DNA from: an uncultured Candidatus Saccharibacteria bacterium
Lineage (GTDB): Bacteria > Patescibacteriota > Saccharimonadia > Saccharimonadales > Saccharimonadaceae
Reading direction: 5' to 3'
Assembly: GCA_938039975.1 (NCBI GenBank)
Contig: CALHTM010000013.1
Coordinates: 1-64,000 of the forward strand
Length of the DNA: 64,000 nucleotides
The translations under genes were made by a program, and so were the position numbers. A model generated the notes under the pieces. The model worked only from the letters and a program-made list of their open reading frames with translations. It searched no databases and had not been told where the DNA came from. Of the stretch, positions 1-7,970 are shown piece after piece (the stretch's first letter is position 1; every line of letters starts with the position of its first letter).

Positions 1-7
1 TCCTACA

Positions 8-1222
8 ATGAAAACAGAGATGAAAATTTTAATGCTTGGGTGGGAACTTCCTCCGCACAACAGTGGCGGACTTGGCGTTGCTTGTTATCAGATGTCGAAG
101 GCCCTGGCTTCTCAGGGTGTGGATATTGATTTTATTATTCCCTACAATGCTGAGCATCCAGGAATTGATTATATGGATATCTATTCAGCTACGCCCTTGC
201 CGCCAAATTATTATGACCTAGGTGCTTATAATAATGGCTCACCGGAAGATCGGGAGAACGCTCAGGATGAACATGGGCTTTCGCCGATGCGTGCCGTACA
301 GCGACGATATGGTAAGTATGTTCGGAAATTTGTGAAGAGTCATCAGCCTGATGCTATTCATGCACATGATTGGTTGACTATGGAGGCTGGGATGATTGCT
401 AAAGAAATGACTGGTGCGCCGTTGATTGTGCATGTACACGCAACGGAATTTGACCGTTCTGGAGAGCAATCAGGAAATCCGTTAGTGCATGAAATTGAGC
501 AGCAAGGTTTGTTGATGGCGGATAGAATAATTGCCGTTAGCCAGATAACTAAGGATATAATTGTTAAGAATTATCATATTCCACCGGAGAAAATTGAAGT
601 AGTTTATAATGCGATTGACCTGGCTGATTTGCCACCGCATGAGTATGACGCCAGTACTTACAGATATTTGGAGGAGTTGAAGCGCGATGGCTACACAGTC
701 GTAGGTGCTTTAACGCGTTTGACGGTACAGAAAGGTCTGACTTATTTTGTGCGGGCTGCAGCGAAGGCTCTTAATAAGTGTGAGAAGATTGTGTTCGTGC
801 TGTCTGGTAATGGCGAGCAGCGAGACGAATTGATTGAGCTAGCGGCAGGCCTGGGCATTAGTGATAAGATGATTTTTACGGGTTTTGTGCGCGGAAAACA
901 ATGGCGGGATATTTACTGTTTGATTGATGTTTTTGTGATGAGCTCGGTTTCTGAACCATTTGGCTTGACAGCACTGGAGGCGGCTCATCATGATACGGCT
1001 CTACTGATTAGCCGTCAATCTGGCGTTGGTGAGGTGCTGAATAATATCATGCGGTTTGATTATTGGGATGTAAATAAATTGGCGGATGAAATTATCAATA
1101 TTGCCAAGTCGCCTGCTTTGAAGAATTCTCTCAAGCAAAATGTTAAGGATGAGTACGCAAAGATTTCATGGCAAGACGCAGCCAGGCAATGTTTAAGGCT
1201 GTATGAGGGGGCACTATCATGA
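8..1222 (+). CDS. GT4-type glycosyltransferase, glycogen/glucan synthase-like (copy 1)
   Basis: A 404-residue GT-B fold glycosyltransferase. The N-terminal glycine-rich motif PPHNSGGLGV (about residues 15-24) is the sugar-nucleotide-synthase start, HDWLTMEAG lies near 120, and the donor-site signature EPFGLTALEA lies near 316. By family it probably transfers glucose from a nucleotide sugar to an alpha-glucan. The next gene overlaps it by 4 bases (ATGA) and encodes a GH57 enzyme, so the pair likely works on the same glycogen-like polymer. A diverged homologue sits at 53690 with the same partner. That copy begins MKILMLGW, so the ATG at base 20 is the likelier true start; only 7 bases precede the first ATG, so the promoter is outside the window. 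The exact acceptor is unknown. Confidence 0.85.
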   Translation: MKTEMKILMLGWELPPHNSGGLGVACYQMSKALASQGVDIDFIIPYNAEHPGIDYMDIYSATPLPPNYYDLGAYNNGSPEDRENAQDEHGLSPMRAVQRRYGKYVRKFVKSHQPDAIHAHDWLTMEAGMIAKEMTGAPLIVHVHATEFDRSGEQSGNPLVHEIEQQGLLMADRIIAVSQITKDIIVKNYHIPPEKIEVVYNAIDLADLPPHEYDASTYRYLEELKRDGYTVVGALTRLTVQKGLTYFVRAAAKALNKCEKIVFVLSGNGEQRDELIELAAGLGISDKMIFTGFVRGKQWRDIYCLIDVFVMSSVSEPFGLTALEAAHHDTALLISRQSGVGEVLNNIMRFDYWDVNKLADEIINIAKSPALKNSLKQNVKDEYAKISWQDAARQCLRLYEGALS

Positions 1223-2421
1223 GCGAAAATAAAGGTATAGTTTTATATCTTCATGTCCATCAGCCTTGGCGTGTACGCGAATATAGCATATTCGACGTGG
1301 CTTGGAGGCATGATTATTTTTCTGGTGGTCAGAATCCAGATCAGGACAATCAAAAAATATTCCAAAAAGTTGCAGAAAAATCGTATTTACCGATGAATGC
1401 TTTGCTTGAAAAATTGTTGAAAAAATATCCTGATTTTAAATTGTCGATCAGTTTTAGCGGTACGCTATTAGAACAGGCTGAGCAGTTTAATCCTGAGGTG
1501 TTGGAGAGTTTTAAGCGCTTGGTGAAAACTGGTCAAGTAGAAATCTTATCAAGTCCGTATCATCACAGTCTGGCGTTTTTCTATTCACGTAAGGAATTCG
1601 AGCGTCAAGTTGAGCTTCACCGCTGGAAGATTCGTGAGGTTTTTGGGGTGGAAACGCGGGTGCTGGCAAATACAGAATTAGCGTATAGTGATGATTTGGC
1701 AAAATGGGCCGAACAGTACGGCTTTAAAGGTGTGCTGGCTGAAGGCTGGGATCCAATTCTTAATTGGTGTAGTCCTAATTATGTTTACCAACCGACTGGC
1801 ACGGAAAAAATTGGATTGCTCCTTAAAAATTATCGACTGAGCGATGATTTGGCGTTTAGGTTTAGCGACCGGAAATGGAGTGATTGGCCGTTGACTGTAG
1901 ATAAATTTAATACATGGGTGACTGATTCGGTTCGCTACGCCCCGCTGCTTAATTTGTTTATGGACTATGAAACTTTTGGCGAACATCAGTGGTCGGAGTC
2001 TGGTATTTTTGACTTTTTCGAAGATTTTGTCGGCAAGTGGCTGAGTGTCAGTGGTAATACTTTTTATACAGTTAGTGAGGCTTTGGCTAAAAATAAGCCA
2101 GCTGGCGAAATTAGTATGCCGTCGCCCGTCACTTGGGCTGACGCTGAGCGAGATTTGACGGCTTGGAACGGCAATAGCCTGCAGAGAGAGGCTTTACGTT
2201 ATGTTTATGAGTTGAGAGATGAGGTATTGAAGAGCGGTGATGAATCGTTGATTAATGATTGGCGAAAACTGCAAACTTCAGACCATTTCTATTACATGGG
2301 GACAAAATGCTTTACTGACGGCGATGTGCACGCCTACTTTAGCCCCTATGACTCGCCGTATGACGCTTTTCTTTACTATATGAATGCTATTCGTGACATG
2401 CGTTCGCGGCTGCGAAAATAA
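1219..2421 (+). CDS. GH57 family glycoside hydrolase / glucanotransferase (copy 1)
   Basis: 400 residues. GH57 conserved regions are visible: HVHQPWR near residues 12-18, NTELAYS around 151 with the likely nucleophile Glu153, and MDYETFGEH around 248 with the likely catalytic Asp249. GH57 enzymes retain configuration and act as alpha-amylases, 4-alpha-glucanotransferases or branching enzymes. No signal peptide is seen, so it is cytoplasmic. It overlaps the upstream glycosyltransferase by 4 bases, implying translational coupling, and a convergent terminator for rpmG follows. The second copy at 54913 is followed by a GH15 gene that this copy lacks. The family is certain; which of the GH57 activities it has is not. 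Confidence 0.88.
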   Translation: MSENKGIVLYLHVHQPWRVREYSIFDVAWRHDYFSGGQNPDQDNQKIFQKVAEKSYLPMNALLEKLLKKYPDFKLSISFSGTLLEQAEQFNPEVLESFKRLVKTGQVEILSSPYHHSLAFFYSRKEFERQVELHRWKIREVFGVETRVLANTELAYSDDLAKWAEQYGFKGVLAEGWDPILNWCSPNYVYQPTGTEKIGLLLKNYRLSDDLAFRFSDRKWSDWPLTVDKFNTWVTDSVRYAPLLNLFMDYETFGEHQWSESGIFDFFEDFVGKWLSVSGNTFYTVSEALAKNKPAGEISMPSPVTWADAERDLTAWNGNSLQREALRYVYELRDEVLKSGDESLINDWRKLQTSDHFYYMGTKCFTDGDVHAYFSPYDSPYDAFLYYMNAIRDMRSRLRK

Positions 2422-2440
2422 GAACATTTTCTTGGGCAAT

Positions 2441-2469
2441 AAAAAACTCCCTCTGGATTTGAGGGAGTT
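2441..2469 (-). terminator. Rho-independent terminator of rpmG
   Basis: Nine-base-pair inverted repeat AACTCCCTC/GAGGGAGTT with a 7-base loop; read on the minus strand it ends in a run of six T. It lies between convergent GH57 and rpmG genes. Confidence 0.8.
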
Positions 2470-2489
2470 TGCTGGTGATTCTGGTAAAA

Positions 2490-2708
2490 TTAGCTTTTAC
2501 GAGCCTTAACTTCGTTACGACCGAGGTTCTTCTTTGTCTCAGTATAAGTCGCGTGTTGCCTTGCAATTGGGTCATACTTCTTCAATGTTAATTTTCCCTG
2601 ACCTTTAGTGGTGCGGTTTTGGGTATTAACGGTAGTATAGTAAGTTCGGTGGTTGCTCAAGTTACTCACCAAACCAATCAGCTTTCGTTTCGTATTCTTC
2701 TTTGCCAT
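2490..2708 (-). CDS. rpmG: 50S ribosomal protein bL33 (copy 1)
   Basis: 72 residues, basic, with the L33 core (NRTTKGQGKLTLKKYDP then a YTETK motif) near the C-terminal half. It is a component of the large ribosomal subunit near the E site. No zinc-binding CxxC pairs are present, so it is the cysteine-free type. The ATG follows an AAAGAG ribosome site. A second, clearly different bL33 is at 58851, again just behind a GH57-containing operon in the opposite orientation. Two cysteine-free bL33 genes within 56 kb of one reduced genome is unexpected. Confidence 0.95.
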   Translation of the reverse strand: MAKKNTKRKLIGLVSNLSNHRTYYTTVNTQNRTTKGQGKLTLKKYDPIARQHATYTETKKNLGRNEVKARKS

Positions 2709-2793
2709 CTCTTTACTCGTTAGATTTTATAAAACGTCTTGGCTAATTATAGCATGGGTGGAGTAAAAATGCTAGTACCGACAGGCAGTTTTA

Positions 2794-3918
2794 TCAATTT
2801 TGCGTTGCGCTATTAGGCGCTGCCACATAGAGATACTTGTCTAGCCATGCATCTGTTGGCTGTAGACGACCGTTTTCATCCTCTATGAGGGAGATGCCAC
2901 CGGCTAAATCGTCTGCAATTTCTATTATGGTGTCCTTTAGTTCGACGTTATCCTTGTAATAATTTGGTATGTTGTCGTAGCCGACTCGTGCCCCAACGAT
3001 ATTACCGGTTATTGCTGCAGTAGAATCGGAATCTCCGTCATGATTTGCTGCGGCAATGATAGCCTCTTTGAAGTCATCATGATATTTCAGTGAGCAATAG
3101 ATAGCAATTGCTACCGCCTCTTCAGCGACCCAGCCTTCTCCAAGCTGACGGATGGCATACTGGTCTTCAATATTAGATAAAGCAAGGTCGGCGGCTTTAT
3201 TAAACAACTTGGTTAATTCAGCCTTTTCGTTTTTGTAGCTGATTTTAAGCGGGTCTTGACTGGAGTTTATTTTTTCAATAGTCCAGTCGTTCATTTTTTG
3301 GATTGAAATTTCGATAGCTTCTTCTATAGGTTTTTCGTTTAGGACGTAATATATTATATAGCCAAGAACGTAAGCTGAAAGAATCGCTAAAGGGTGTCCG
3401 TGAGTTAAGGCGCAAGATTTGGCAGAAAATTCACCAACAACGTCTTCTGTAAGGTAAAGGGCAATCGGTGCAATTCGCATAACGCCGCCACAACCCTTGC
3501 TGTCGTTGATGGGGTCTTTCAGGGTACCAGACTTACCTGAAGATAGAGCTCCTATGCAAGTCATGCCGGGGTCGCGCATAATATTTAATTTTGGGATATT
3601 TTTAATCCAAGAAATAGGAATGTGGTCGCTGTTGGATTTTTGTTGTGTATCAAGCCAGTCTAAATAAGCGAGGTACATGGCTTCTGGCGGAAGCACTGCT
3701 ATGCCGCGCAGATATTGCCTCGTATTTCTCCACAGTAGGCCGCAGGCAGTAAATAATGTCATCTGCGTGTCGTCTGAAATTATACCAACTTCATCTGTAA
3801 ATTGAGTAGCCATTCTCGGCTCTATATCACGATCAAACTCTATTTGATATCCGAGCGCGTCACCAATTGCCCCGCCTGTCATCGACCCGCGCACTTTATC
3901 AATTTTTTGGGTTACCAC
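2794..3918 (-). CDS. ADP-ribosylglycohydrolase family protein
   Basis: 374 residues of the DraG/ARH family, which removes ADP-ribose from proteins or nucleic acids using a binuclear Mg/Mn site. Visible signatures are GAIGDALG near residue 17, SDDTQMT near 48 (first metal-binding acidic cluster), GHPLAILSAYVLG in the middle, and HDGDSDSTAAITGNIVGA near the C-terminal third (second metal cluster). The start is a GTG; an upstream ATG opens only an 8-codon frame that overlaps it. No ADP-ribosyltransferase partner is recognisable nearby. Its place beside restriction-modification and HEPN genes suggests a role in defence or in countering ADP-ribosylating toxins, which is inference. Confidence 0.85.
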   Translation of the reverse strand: MVTQKIDKVRGSMTGGAIGDALGYQIEFDRDIEPRMATQFTDEVGIISDDTQMTLFTACGLLWRNTRQYLRGIAVLPPEAMYLAYLDWLDTQQKSNSDHIPISWIKNIPKLNIMRDPGMTCIGALSSGKSGTLKDPINDSKGCGGVMRIAPIALYLTEDVVGEFSAKSCALTHGHPLAILSAYVLGYIIYYVLNEKPIEEAIEISIQKMNDWTIEKINSSQDPLKISYKNEKAELTKLFNKAADLALSNIEDQYAIRQLGEGWVAEEAVAIAIYCSLKYHDDFKEAIIAAANHDGDSDSTAAITGNIVGARVGYDNIPNYYKDNVELKDTIIEIADDLAGGISLIEDENGRLQPTDAWLDKYLYVAAPNSATQN

Positions 3919-3935
3919 TGCTCTTCTACCGTCAT
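3912..3935 (-). CDS. possible 7-aa upstream ORF (MTVEEQW)
   Basis: An ATG opens seven codons whose TAA stop overlaps the GTG start of the ADP-ribosylglycohydrolase (GTGGTAA), a layout that could couple translation. A TAAAAT box lies 9 bases before the ATG. It could equally be chance; nothing supports a function for the peptide itself. Confidence 0.25.
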   Translation of the reverse strand: MTVEEQW

Positions 3936-4002
3936 ATTTCCCTTATTTTACCATTTTAGTGATTGATGTGCACACCTATAGTCGTTGGGGCTTTTTAGCC
4001 AA

Positions 4003-4033
4003 TAAAAAACTACTCTATTTATATCAGAGCAGT
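4003..4033 (-). terminator. second terminator downstream of the restriction endonuclease gene
   Basis: Imperfect stem ACTACTCT/AGAGCAGT (one mismatch) followed on the minus strand by TTTTTTATT. It backs up the stronger terminator at 4076-4121. Confidence 0.55.
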
Positions 4034-4075
4034 TTTATTATCATCCCAGAATGGAACGACATGGCGGTATTATTA

Positions 4076-4121
4076 AAACTACGCTATATCTAGCGTAGGT
4101 ACACCAGATATAGCGTAGTTT
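4076..4121 (-). terminator. strong terminator after the restriction-modification operon
   Basis: Perfect 16-bp stem AAACTACGCTATATCT/AGATATAGCGTAGTTT with a 14-base loop that repeats part of the stem (AGCGTAG). It starts one base beyond the endonuclease stop codon and insulates the ADP-ribosylglycohydrolase gene. The unusual length would also read as a hairpin on the plus strand. Confidence 0.75.
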
Positions 4122-4122
4122 A

Positions 4123-5199
4123 TTAACAAAATCTGACTTGCAGATTGAGTTTAATGCAGATCTCTCCGTCTTGTTCGTACAAATACCCAAAATCATGACG
4201 AGAAGTGCTCGGAGTATCAAGCTTAGTACTACTAAATAGATAATCTCTAAAATCGTCATCATTGTAAAGATGATAGCAAAGCAACATGCCATCATCGCGC
4301 ACTATTATGTAACCGCCGTAAGTAGAAAGACGAGTATTCCATTCACGGCTTGGTACCATGCCAAGTGCAACCGCACGCAAAAAGGACTTAACCTTATAGC
4401 TGATCTCGGACACTCCCAAGCCGTGCAAGGTTTTTGCTCCACTCAGTTCACATAAGTTAATCATGGTTACGCCTCGTCCCGAATAATAATCAACGAGCAT
4501 GCTTGCGAGAATGTCAGGCATAATGCTATCAATTACGCGCATATTTCTAGCGAATACTACACTCTCAATGTGCGAAAACTCTAGCACCCCGCCAGCTTCA
4601 GTGATTGCCTGCAATCTGTCGCGCATTTTCCTAGAGCTTTTTATTCCATTAATCTCATTAATATCACCGCTAAAGTTTTGTACTTTGTAAATAAAGTTGG
4701 TCCGCTTGCTTGCATTGAGAAGTGTTGACGCTCCGCCGACTTGCGATTTTATTGAAAATCCGACTGGCTTACTTTGAGCAATCAACCTGTCTTTGATAAT
4801 CGCTTCAATGTCTGACTTCATACTAGAGTTTGCTTTGATTTTTTCCAAACGATACTCACTCATCAATGCAACTGCTTCAGGTAATGTGAAAGAGGCGGTG
4901 TCGGCTGATCTTATTGCTTCAAATACTCTTTGTGTTTTCTCCGGTAGTAAATGCGTACTTACGGTGTCAACCAGTTGTCTGTTTGCGGTCAAAATACGCA
5001 CTGTGTCAGCCTGCTCAAGGTCGTATATATACGGCCTGTTTTTGACATCTTCACGAAATATCTGCAAAAATGTATATTCATCATTTGTCGGCTGCAAGTT
5101 CATGTCTGCTGCTTTAATTTTGTTGTCGCTAAAGAGTTTGAAAAGCACATATAACTCCGACCATTCGCCTTTATTTGCCGTTAATGCGTAAGTGTTCAT
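4123..5199 (-). CDS. HpaII-like type II restriction endonuclease
   Basis: 358 residues. The N-terminal NKGEWSELYVLFKL and the central GFSIKSQVGGASTLLNAS followed by TNFIYKV are what I recall of the HpaII restriction endonuclease family (CCGG-type cutters); the acidic/lysine pattern around FSIKSQ would supply the PD-(D/E)XK-type catalytic residues. It overlaps the methyltransferase gene by 4 bases (ATGA), so the methyltransferase is made first from the same mRNA, which suits protection before cutting. The specificity CCGG is inferred from family only. Base composition is AT-rich like the neighbouring defence genes. Family assignment is from memory of motifs, not a search. Confidence 0.75.
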   Translation of the reverse strand: MNTYALTANKGEWSELYVLFKLFSDNKIKAADMNLQPTNDEYTFLQIFREDVKNRPYIYDLEQADTVRILTANRQLVDTVSTHLLPEKTQRVFEAIRSADTASFTLPEAVALMSEYRLEKIKANSSMKSDIEAIIKDRLIAQSKPVGFSIKSQVGGASTLLNASKRTNFIYKVQNFSGDINEINGIKSSRKMRDRLQAITEAGGVLEFSHIESVVFARNMRVIDSIMPDILASMLVDYYSGRGVTMINLCELSGAKTLHGLGVSEISYKVKSFLRAVALGMVPSREWNTRLSTYGGYIIVRDDGMLLCYHLYNDDDFRDYLFSSTKLDTPSTSRHDFGYLYEQDGEICIKLNLQVRFC

Positions 5200-6071
5200 T
5201 GTGTAAGCCTCTTGATTATCTCTTGTGCGGTCGCCTGTACCGCTGGTACAGCTACGGAGTTGCCAAGTTGTTTCATGGCCTGCGTTTCGGAAACAGGAAA
5301 CTCGAAATCATCAGGAAATCCTTGCATACGCAAGCCCTCTTTGGGCGATAGTCGGCGCACCTCGCCGTCTACCAAATACGTGTCCCAGTTGCGGCGGTCG
5401 CCAATGCCAGAGCCTCGGCCGCCAACGCGTAGAGTATAGCCAATAGTTTTGTTTACTTTGCCGTCAAATACATCATCCATTGTCATAGTGAGCTTGACCG
5501 GCTCTGGAAATTCAAAATCAATAGTCTTGTCTTTAAAACCAACCATAAATAATCGTGGTCGGTATTGCGGTACGCCATAGTCTGACGCTTTTATGACTTT
5601 ATAGAAAAAGCTATACCCCAATTCCTCGACAAGCACACGCCGAATAGTTGCAAAGGTTTGTCCACCGTCATGCGTTAATAGACCACGTACATTTTCAAGA
5701 AAGAATGCACGAGGTTGTTTTTCTTTTATGATGTTTGCGATGTCAAAAAAGAGCGTGCCACGAGTTTCATTGAAGCCTTTTTTTAATCCAGCTTGCGAGA
5801 ATGGCTGACACGGAAAGCCGCCAGTAATAATGTCAAAGTCTGGAATATTACTTGGCAATACCGCCGTAATATCTCCAGCAAATGTTTGCTCGATAGTGTC
5901 GGGGGCAAATAATTCAGGCTCGATTTTTTCAAAGTTCTTTTTGTACGTTTCTCTTGCGGCGTTGTCCCACTCGCTTACAAATACACATTTTGCACCAAGA
6001 TTATGAAAGGCGAGATGAAAGCCGCCAATGCCAGCGAATAAGTCGATAAAGGTGATCTTCTTTTTTACCAT
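5196..6071 (-). CDS. DNA (cytosine-5-)-methyltransferase
   Basis: 291 residues with the ordered C5-methyltransferase motifs: DLFAGIGGFHLAF (SAM-binding motif I, near 10), GGFPCQPFSQAG (motif IV, catalytic Cys in PCQ, near 87), FFLENVRGL (motif VI, near 120), YRPRLFMVGF (motif VIII), a short target-recognition region around 180-225, and QLGNSVAVP (motif X). It methylates cytosine C5 in the site cut by the partner endonuclease. The target-recognition region is short for the family (M.HhaI has 327 residues). The gene is preceded by a structured, terminator-ending leader at 6110-6252 read in the same direction, and has an AGGGAAA ribosome site just before the ATG. Confidence 0.92.
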   Translation of the reverse strand: MVKKKITFIDLFAGIGGFHLAFHNLGAKCVFVSEWDNAARETYKKNFEKIEPELFAPDTIEQTFAGDITAVLPSNIPDFDIITGGFPCQPFSQAGLKKGFNETRGTLFFDIANIIKEKQPRAFFLENVRGLLTHDGGQTFATIRRVLVEELGYSFFYKVIKASDYGVPQYRPRLFMVGFKDKTIDFEFPEPVKLTMTMDDVFDGKVNKTIGYTLRVGGRGSGIGDRRNWDTYLVDGEVRRLSPKEGLRMQGFPDDFEFPVSETQAMKQLGNSVAVPAVQATAQEIIKRLTQ

Positions 6072-6109
6072 GCTTTCCCTGCGTTATGCGTTAAGCCGTA
6101 AGTAGTCGC

Positions 6110-6252
6110 AACAAAAAAAGAAGCAACCACGAACGGGTTGCTTAGACCTTTAACGCCTGCTTGCACAGGTTTGTCCGTGGCTGCTTTTTTATGTGCAAGT
6201 CCACAAACAAAAGAATGTGTCTTCAGGCGTTAAAAGTTATTAAGGTCTAAGC
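6110..6252 (-). ncRNA. pseudoknotted leader RNA with terminator ahead of the methyltransferase-endonuclease operon
   Basis: On the minus strand the RNA would start near 6252 and end at a terminator (stem AAGCAACC/GGTTGCTT at 6121-6142, then seven T). Enclosing stems are CTTAGACCTT (6141-6150) with AAGGTCTAAG (6242-6251) and TTAACGCCTG (6150-6159) with CAGGCGTTAA (6224-6233). Inside, TTGCAC (6161-6166) pairs with GTGCAA (6193-6198) while GTTTGT (6169-6174) pairs with ACAAAC (6203-6208); these cross, giving an H-type pseudoknot. The terminator shares bases with the outer stem. It may be a free small RNA or a cis-acting attenuator/riboswitch for the operon, whose start codon is about 40 bases downstream. 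I do not recognise a known family. Confidence 0.65.
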
Positions 6253-6258
6253 TCTTCT

Positions 6259-6287
6259 ATTATATCGTATTACCGAATAAAGCGAAA
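6259..6287 (-). promoter_or_regulatory. promoter of the pseudoknotted RNA
   Basis: Minus-strand TATAAT at 6264-6259 with a 17-base spacer to a weak TTTCGC -35 box (6287-6282). The predicted start coincides with the first base of the outer RNA stem. Confidence 0.6.
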
Positions 6288-6321
6288 GATATTTACAGGG
6301 GTAAAATGGTATAATAGAGGT

Positions 6322-7581
6322 ATGAATGAGGAAAAAAGAATTGCCGGCTTATGGTGGCTATCAGACAAACCAGATAATAAAATAGCTGGCGATTTATTGA
6401 TTGAGGATAGGAGGCTTGAACTGACTGGTAGCTTTGAGGGCTTGAAGCCTGGTATTTATGGTAGCTCACCCAAGCTGGTAAAAACTGAGCAACAGACAAC
6501 TATACAGGGTGTCGCCAGGAATGGAGGCAAGAAGTATACTCTTGAGTATTTTGCTGACCCTGTTGGCTTCACAATGCACAGCTACAAGGCTGATACATAT
6601 CGTCTTGGTGATATTTTTATAGGCGGACATATCGACAAGATAGAAAATCTAGCTTTTGATAAATACTACATAGAGTTTCCATATTTACATGAATGGTTAG
6701 GCGACGGTGTGATTACTGTTAGCACTACCATGAAAGAAGAGCCATTGAGGCGGAAGAGTACCACAATAACGGTTGGCGATATCAAGACAACCGAAATATA
6801 TAAAGATAAAAGCATTAAGCTAGTACTCGTATCAAGGGCTGATAAAGTGCCCATGTTTTCGGTTGGTAAGAATATCAATATCGCTCAAAATTGCGTTCTT
6901 GGAATAGAAATTAGCAAGGGAGTTTTACCCCTGGTAGAGGCACGGCGTGTCATCAAACACTTTGAAAGGTTTCTCATTATCGCCACTGGGCGGAGCTTAG
7001 AGTCTACCGACATAAAAGTAAAGGCTGGCAATGCGAGAAGTTACACGACAGTGTTACCTTATCACTTCAAGAGAAAAGATTATAAAGATATCCATATACA
7101 CGATATGAACTTTACCTTTAAAGATATAAAGTCTAGACGCAAAGCACTTTTTACAAAATGGTTTGCCGATAGAGATAAATATGCTGATATATTTGACCTG
7201 TTTTCTGTCTTACGCTCAGATGTTCCTAAAATGCTAGAAAACGAATTCAAAGATATTGTCGGAGCGATCGAGGGTTATGTGCGCATAGAACAAGATAATT
7301 TGGATATTCCATTAGATAAAGCCATAAAAACCGTTAATGAGGCTCTTCCGGAAAATGATCGACCACTTACAAAGAATGATTATAAAAAGATTAGGATAAC
7401 TAGAAATAAGTTATCACATATGGCGACTAAGCCAGCTGACTTGCCATTTATTCTAGGCCACGAGGAGATGTGGTTTACTTTCGAGAAGCTCCTTGTGCTA
7501 TTCGAGTATTCAGTACTTAAAAATCTCGGCTTGAGTCAAAAAATGCTCAAAAAGTTTTATGATAAGCGCAAGAATTGGTAG
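6322..7581 (+). CDS. ApeA-like HEPN anti-phage protein
   Basis: 419 residues. The start, GLWWLSDKPDNKIAGDLLIED then LTGSF, matches the N-terminal domain of ApeA-type defence proteins as I recall it. The C-terminal third is helical and carries RNKLSH (Arg361, His366), the R-x4-H active motif of HEPN ribonucleases. Such proteins are thought to cut RNA and halt growth on phage infection. The gene is divergent from the restriction-modification operon and stands alone. A TATAAT box (6310-6315) lies six bases before the ATG, so the mRNA is probably leaderless. AT-rich composition matches the adjacent defence genes. RNase activity is inferred from the motif. Confidence 0.75.
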   Translation: MNEEKRIAGLWWLSDKPDNKIAGDLLIEDRRLELTGSFEGLKPGIYGSSPKLVKTEQQTTIQGVARNGGKKYTLEYFADPVGFTMHSYKADTYRLGDIFIGGHIDKIENLAFDKYYIEFPYLHEWLGDGVITVSTTMKEEPLRRKSTTITVGDIKTTEIYKDKSIKLVLVSRADKVPMFSVGKNINIAQNCVLGIEISKGVLPLVEARRVIKHFERFLIIATGRSLESTDIKVKAGNARSYTTVLPYHFKRKDYKDIHIHDMNFTFKDIKSRRKALFTKWFADRDKYADIFDLFSVLRSDVPKMLENEFKDIVGAIEGYVRIEQDNLDIPLDKAIKTVNEALPENDRPLTKNDYKKIRITRNKLSHMATKPADLPFILGHEEMWFTFEKLLVLFEYSVLKNLGLSQKMLKKFYDKRKNW

Positions 7582-7702
7582 ACTACTTTAGATATTTCGG
7601 GCCGGCTCAAGCTATCACTTACGCCTCGAGGCTTGGGTTAAATTATCCTCAGGTTTCCATCGTTCTGGTTCGCTTGGCTTGCTAGTGTTTCGTACTACCA
7701 AA

Positions 7703-7726
7703 GAAAAAATCGCCCGATTGGGCGAT
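7703..7726 (-). terminator. terminator of tRNA-Thr(GGT)
   Basis: Stem ATCGCCC/GGGCGAT with a 4-base loop followed on the minus strand by six T. Confidence 0.8.
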
Positions 7727-7748
7727 AATTCCGATTTAAGCACAAATA

Positions 7749-7824
7749 TGGAGCCACGATCGGGGCTTGAACCCGAGACCTACGCCTTACCATGGCGTTG
7801 CTCTACCGACTGAGCTATCGCGGC
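7749..7824 (-). tRNA. tRNA-Thr (anticodon GGT)
   Basis: 76 bases including encoded CCA; seven-base acceptor GCCGCGA/TCGTGGC with one G-T pair, D-arm GCTCAGTCGGTAGAGC, anticodon loop ATGGTAA on an ACGCC/GGCGT stem, and T-arm with GGTTCAAGC. A second tRNA-Thr(GGT) is at 62547. Confidence 0.95.
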
Positions 7825-7896
7825 ATCTGATTTGTTACTTTTATGCCCGAGTCAGAAGTAGAACTATTCAAGATAAGTTTGTGGCTTACTATGATA

Positions 7897-7923
7897 GCGC
7901 TCTACCAACTGAGCTATCGCGGC
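7897..7923 (-). pseudogene. orphan 5' fragment of tRNA-Thr
   Basis: 27 bases identical to the 5' end (acceptor 5' strand and D-arm) of the other tRNA-Thr(GGT) at 62547, and more similar to that copy than to the intact gene just downstream. A degenerate anticodon-like stretch follows, but no T-arm or acceptor 3' strand can be found. It looks like a tRNA broken by recombination or by arrival of the neighbouring defence genes. Confidence 0.8.
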
Positions 7924-7970
7924 GTAACAGGCTTAATTTTAGCACATTAAGCCATGCTTAATCAACCAGG

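Noticed and set aside
4793..5191. 132-codon plus-strand frame with four cysteines opposite the restriction endonuclease gene
   Set aside because: It lies wholly antisense to a well supported gene and has no ribosome site.
5196..6071. orphan Dcm-type methyltransferase
   Set aside because: It overlaps an endonuclease-like gene by 4 bases and so is part of a restriction-modification pair.
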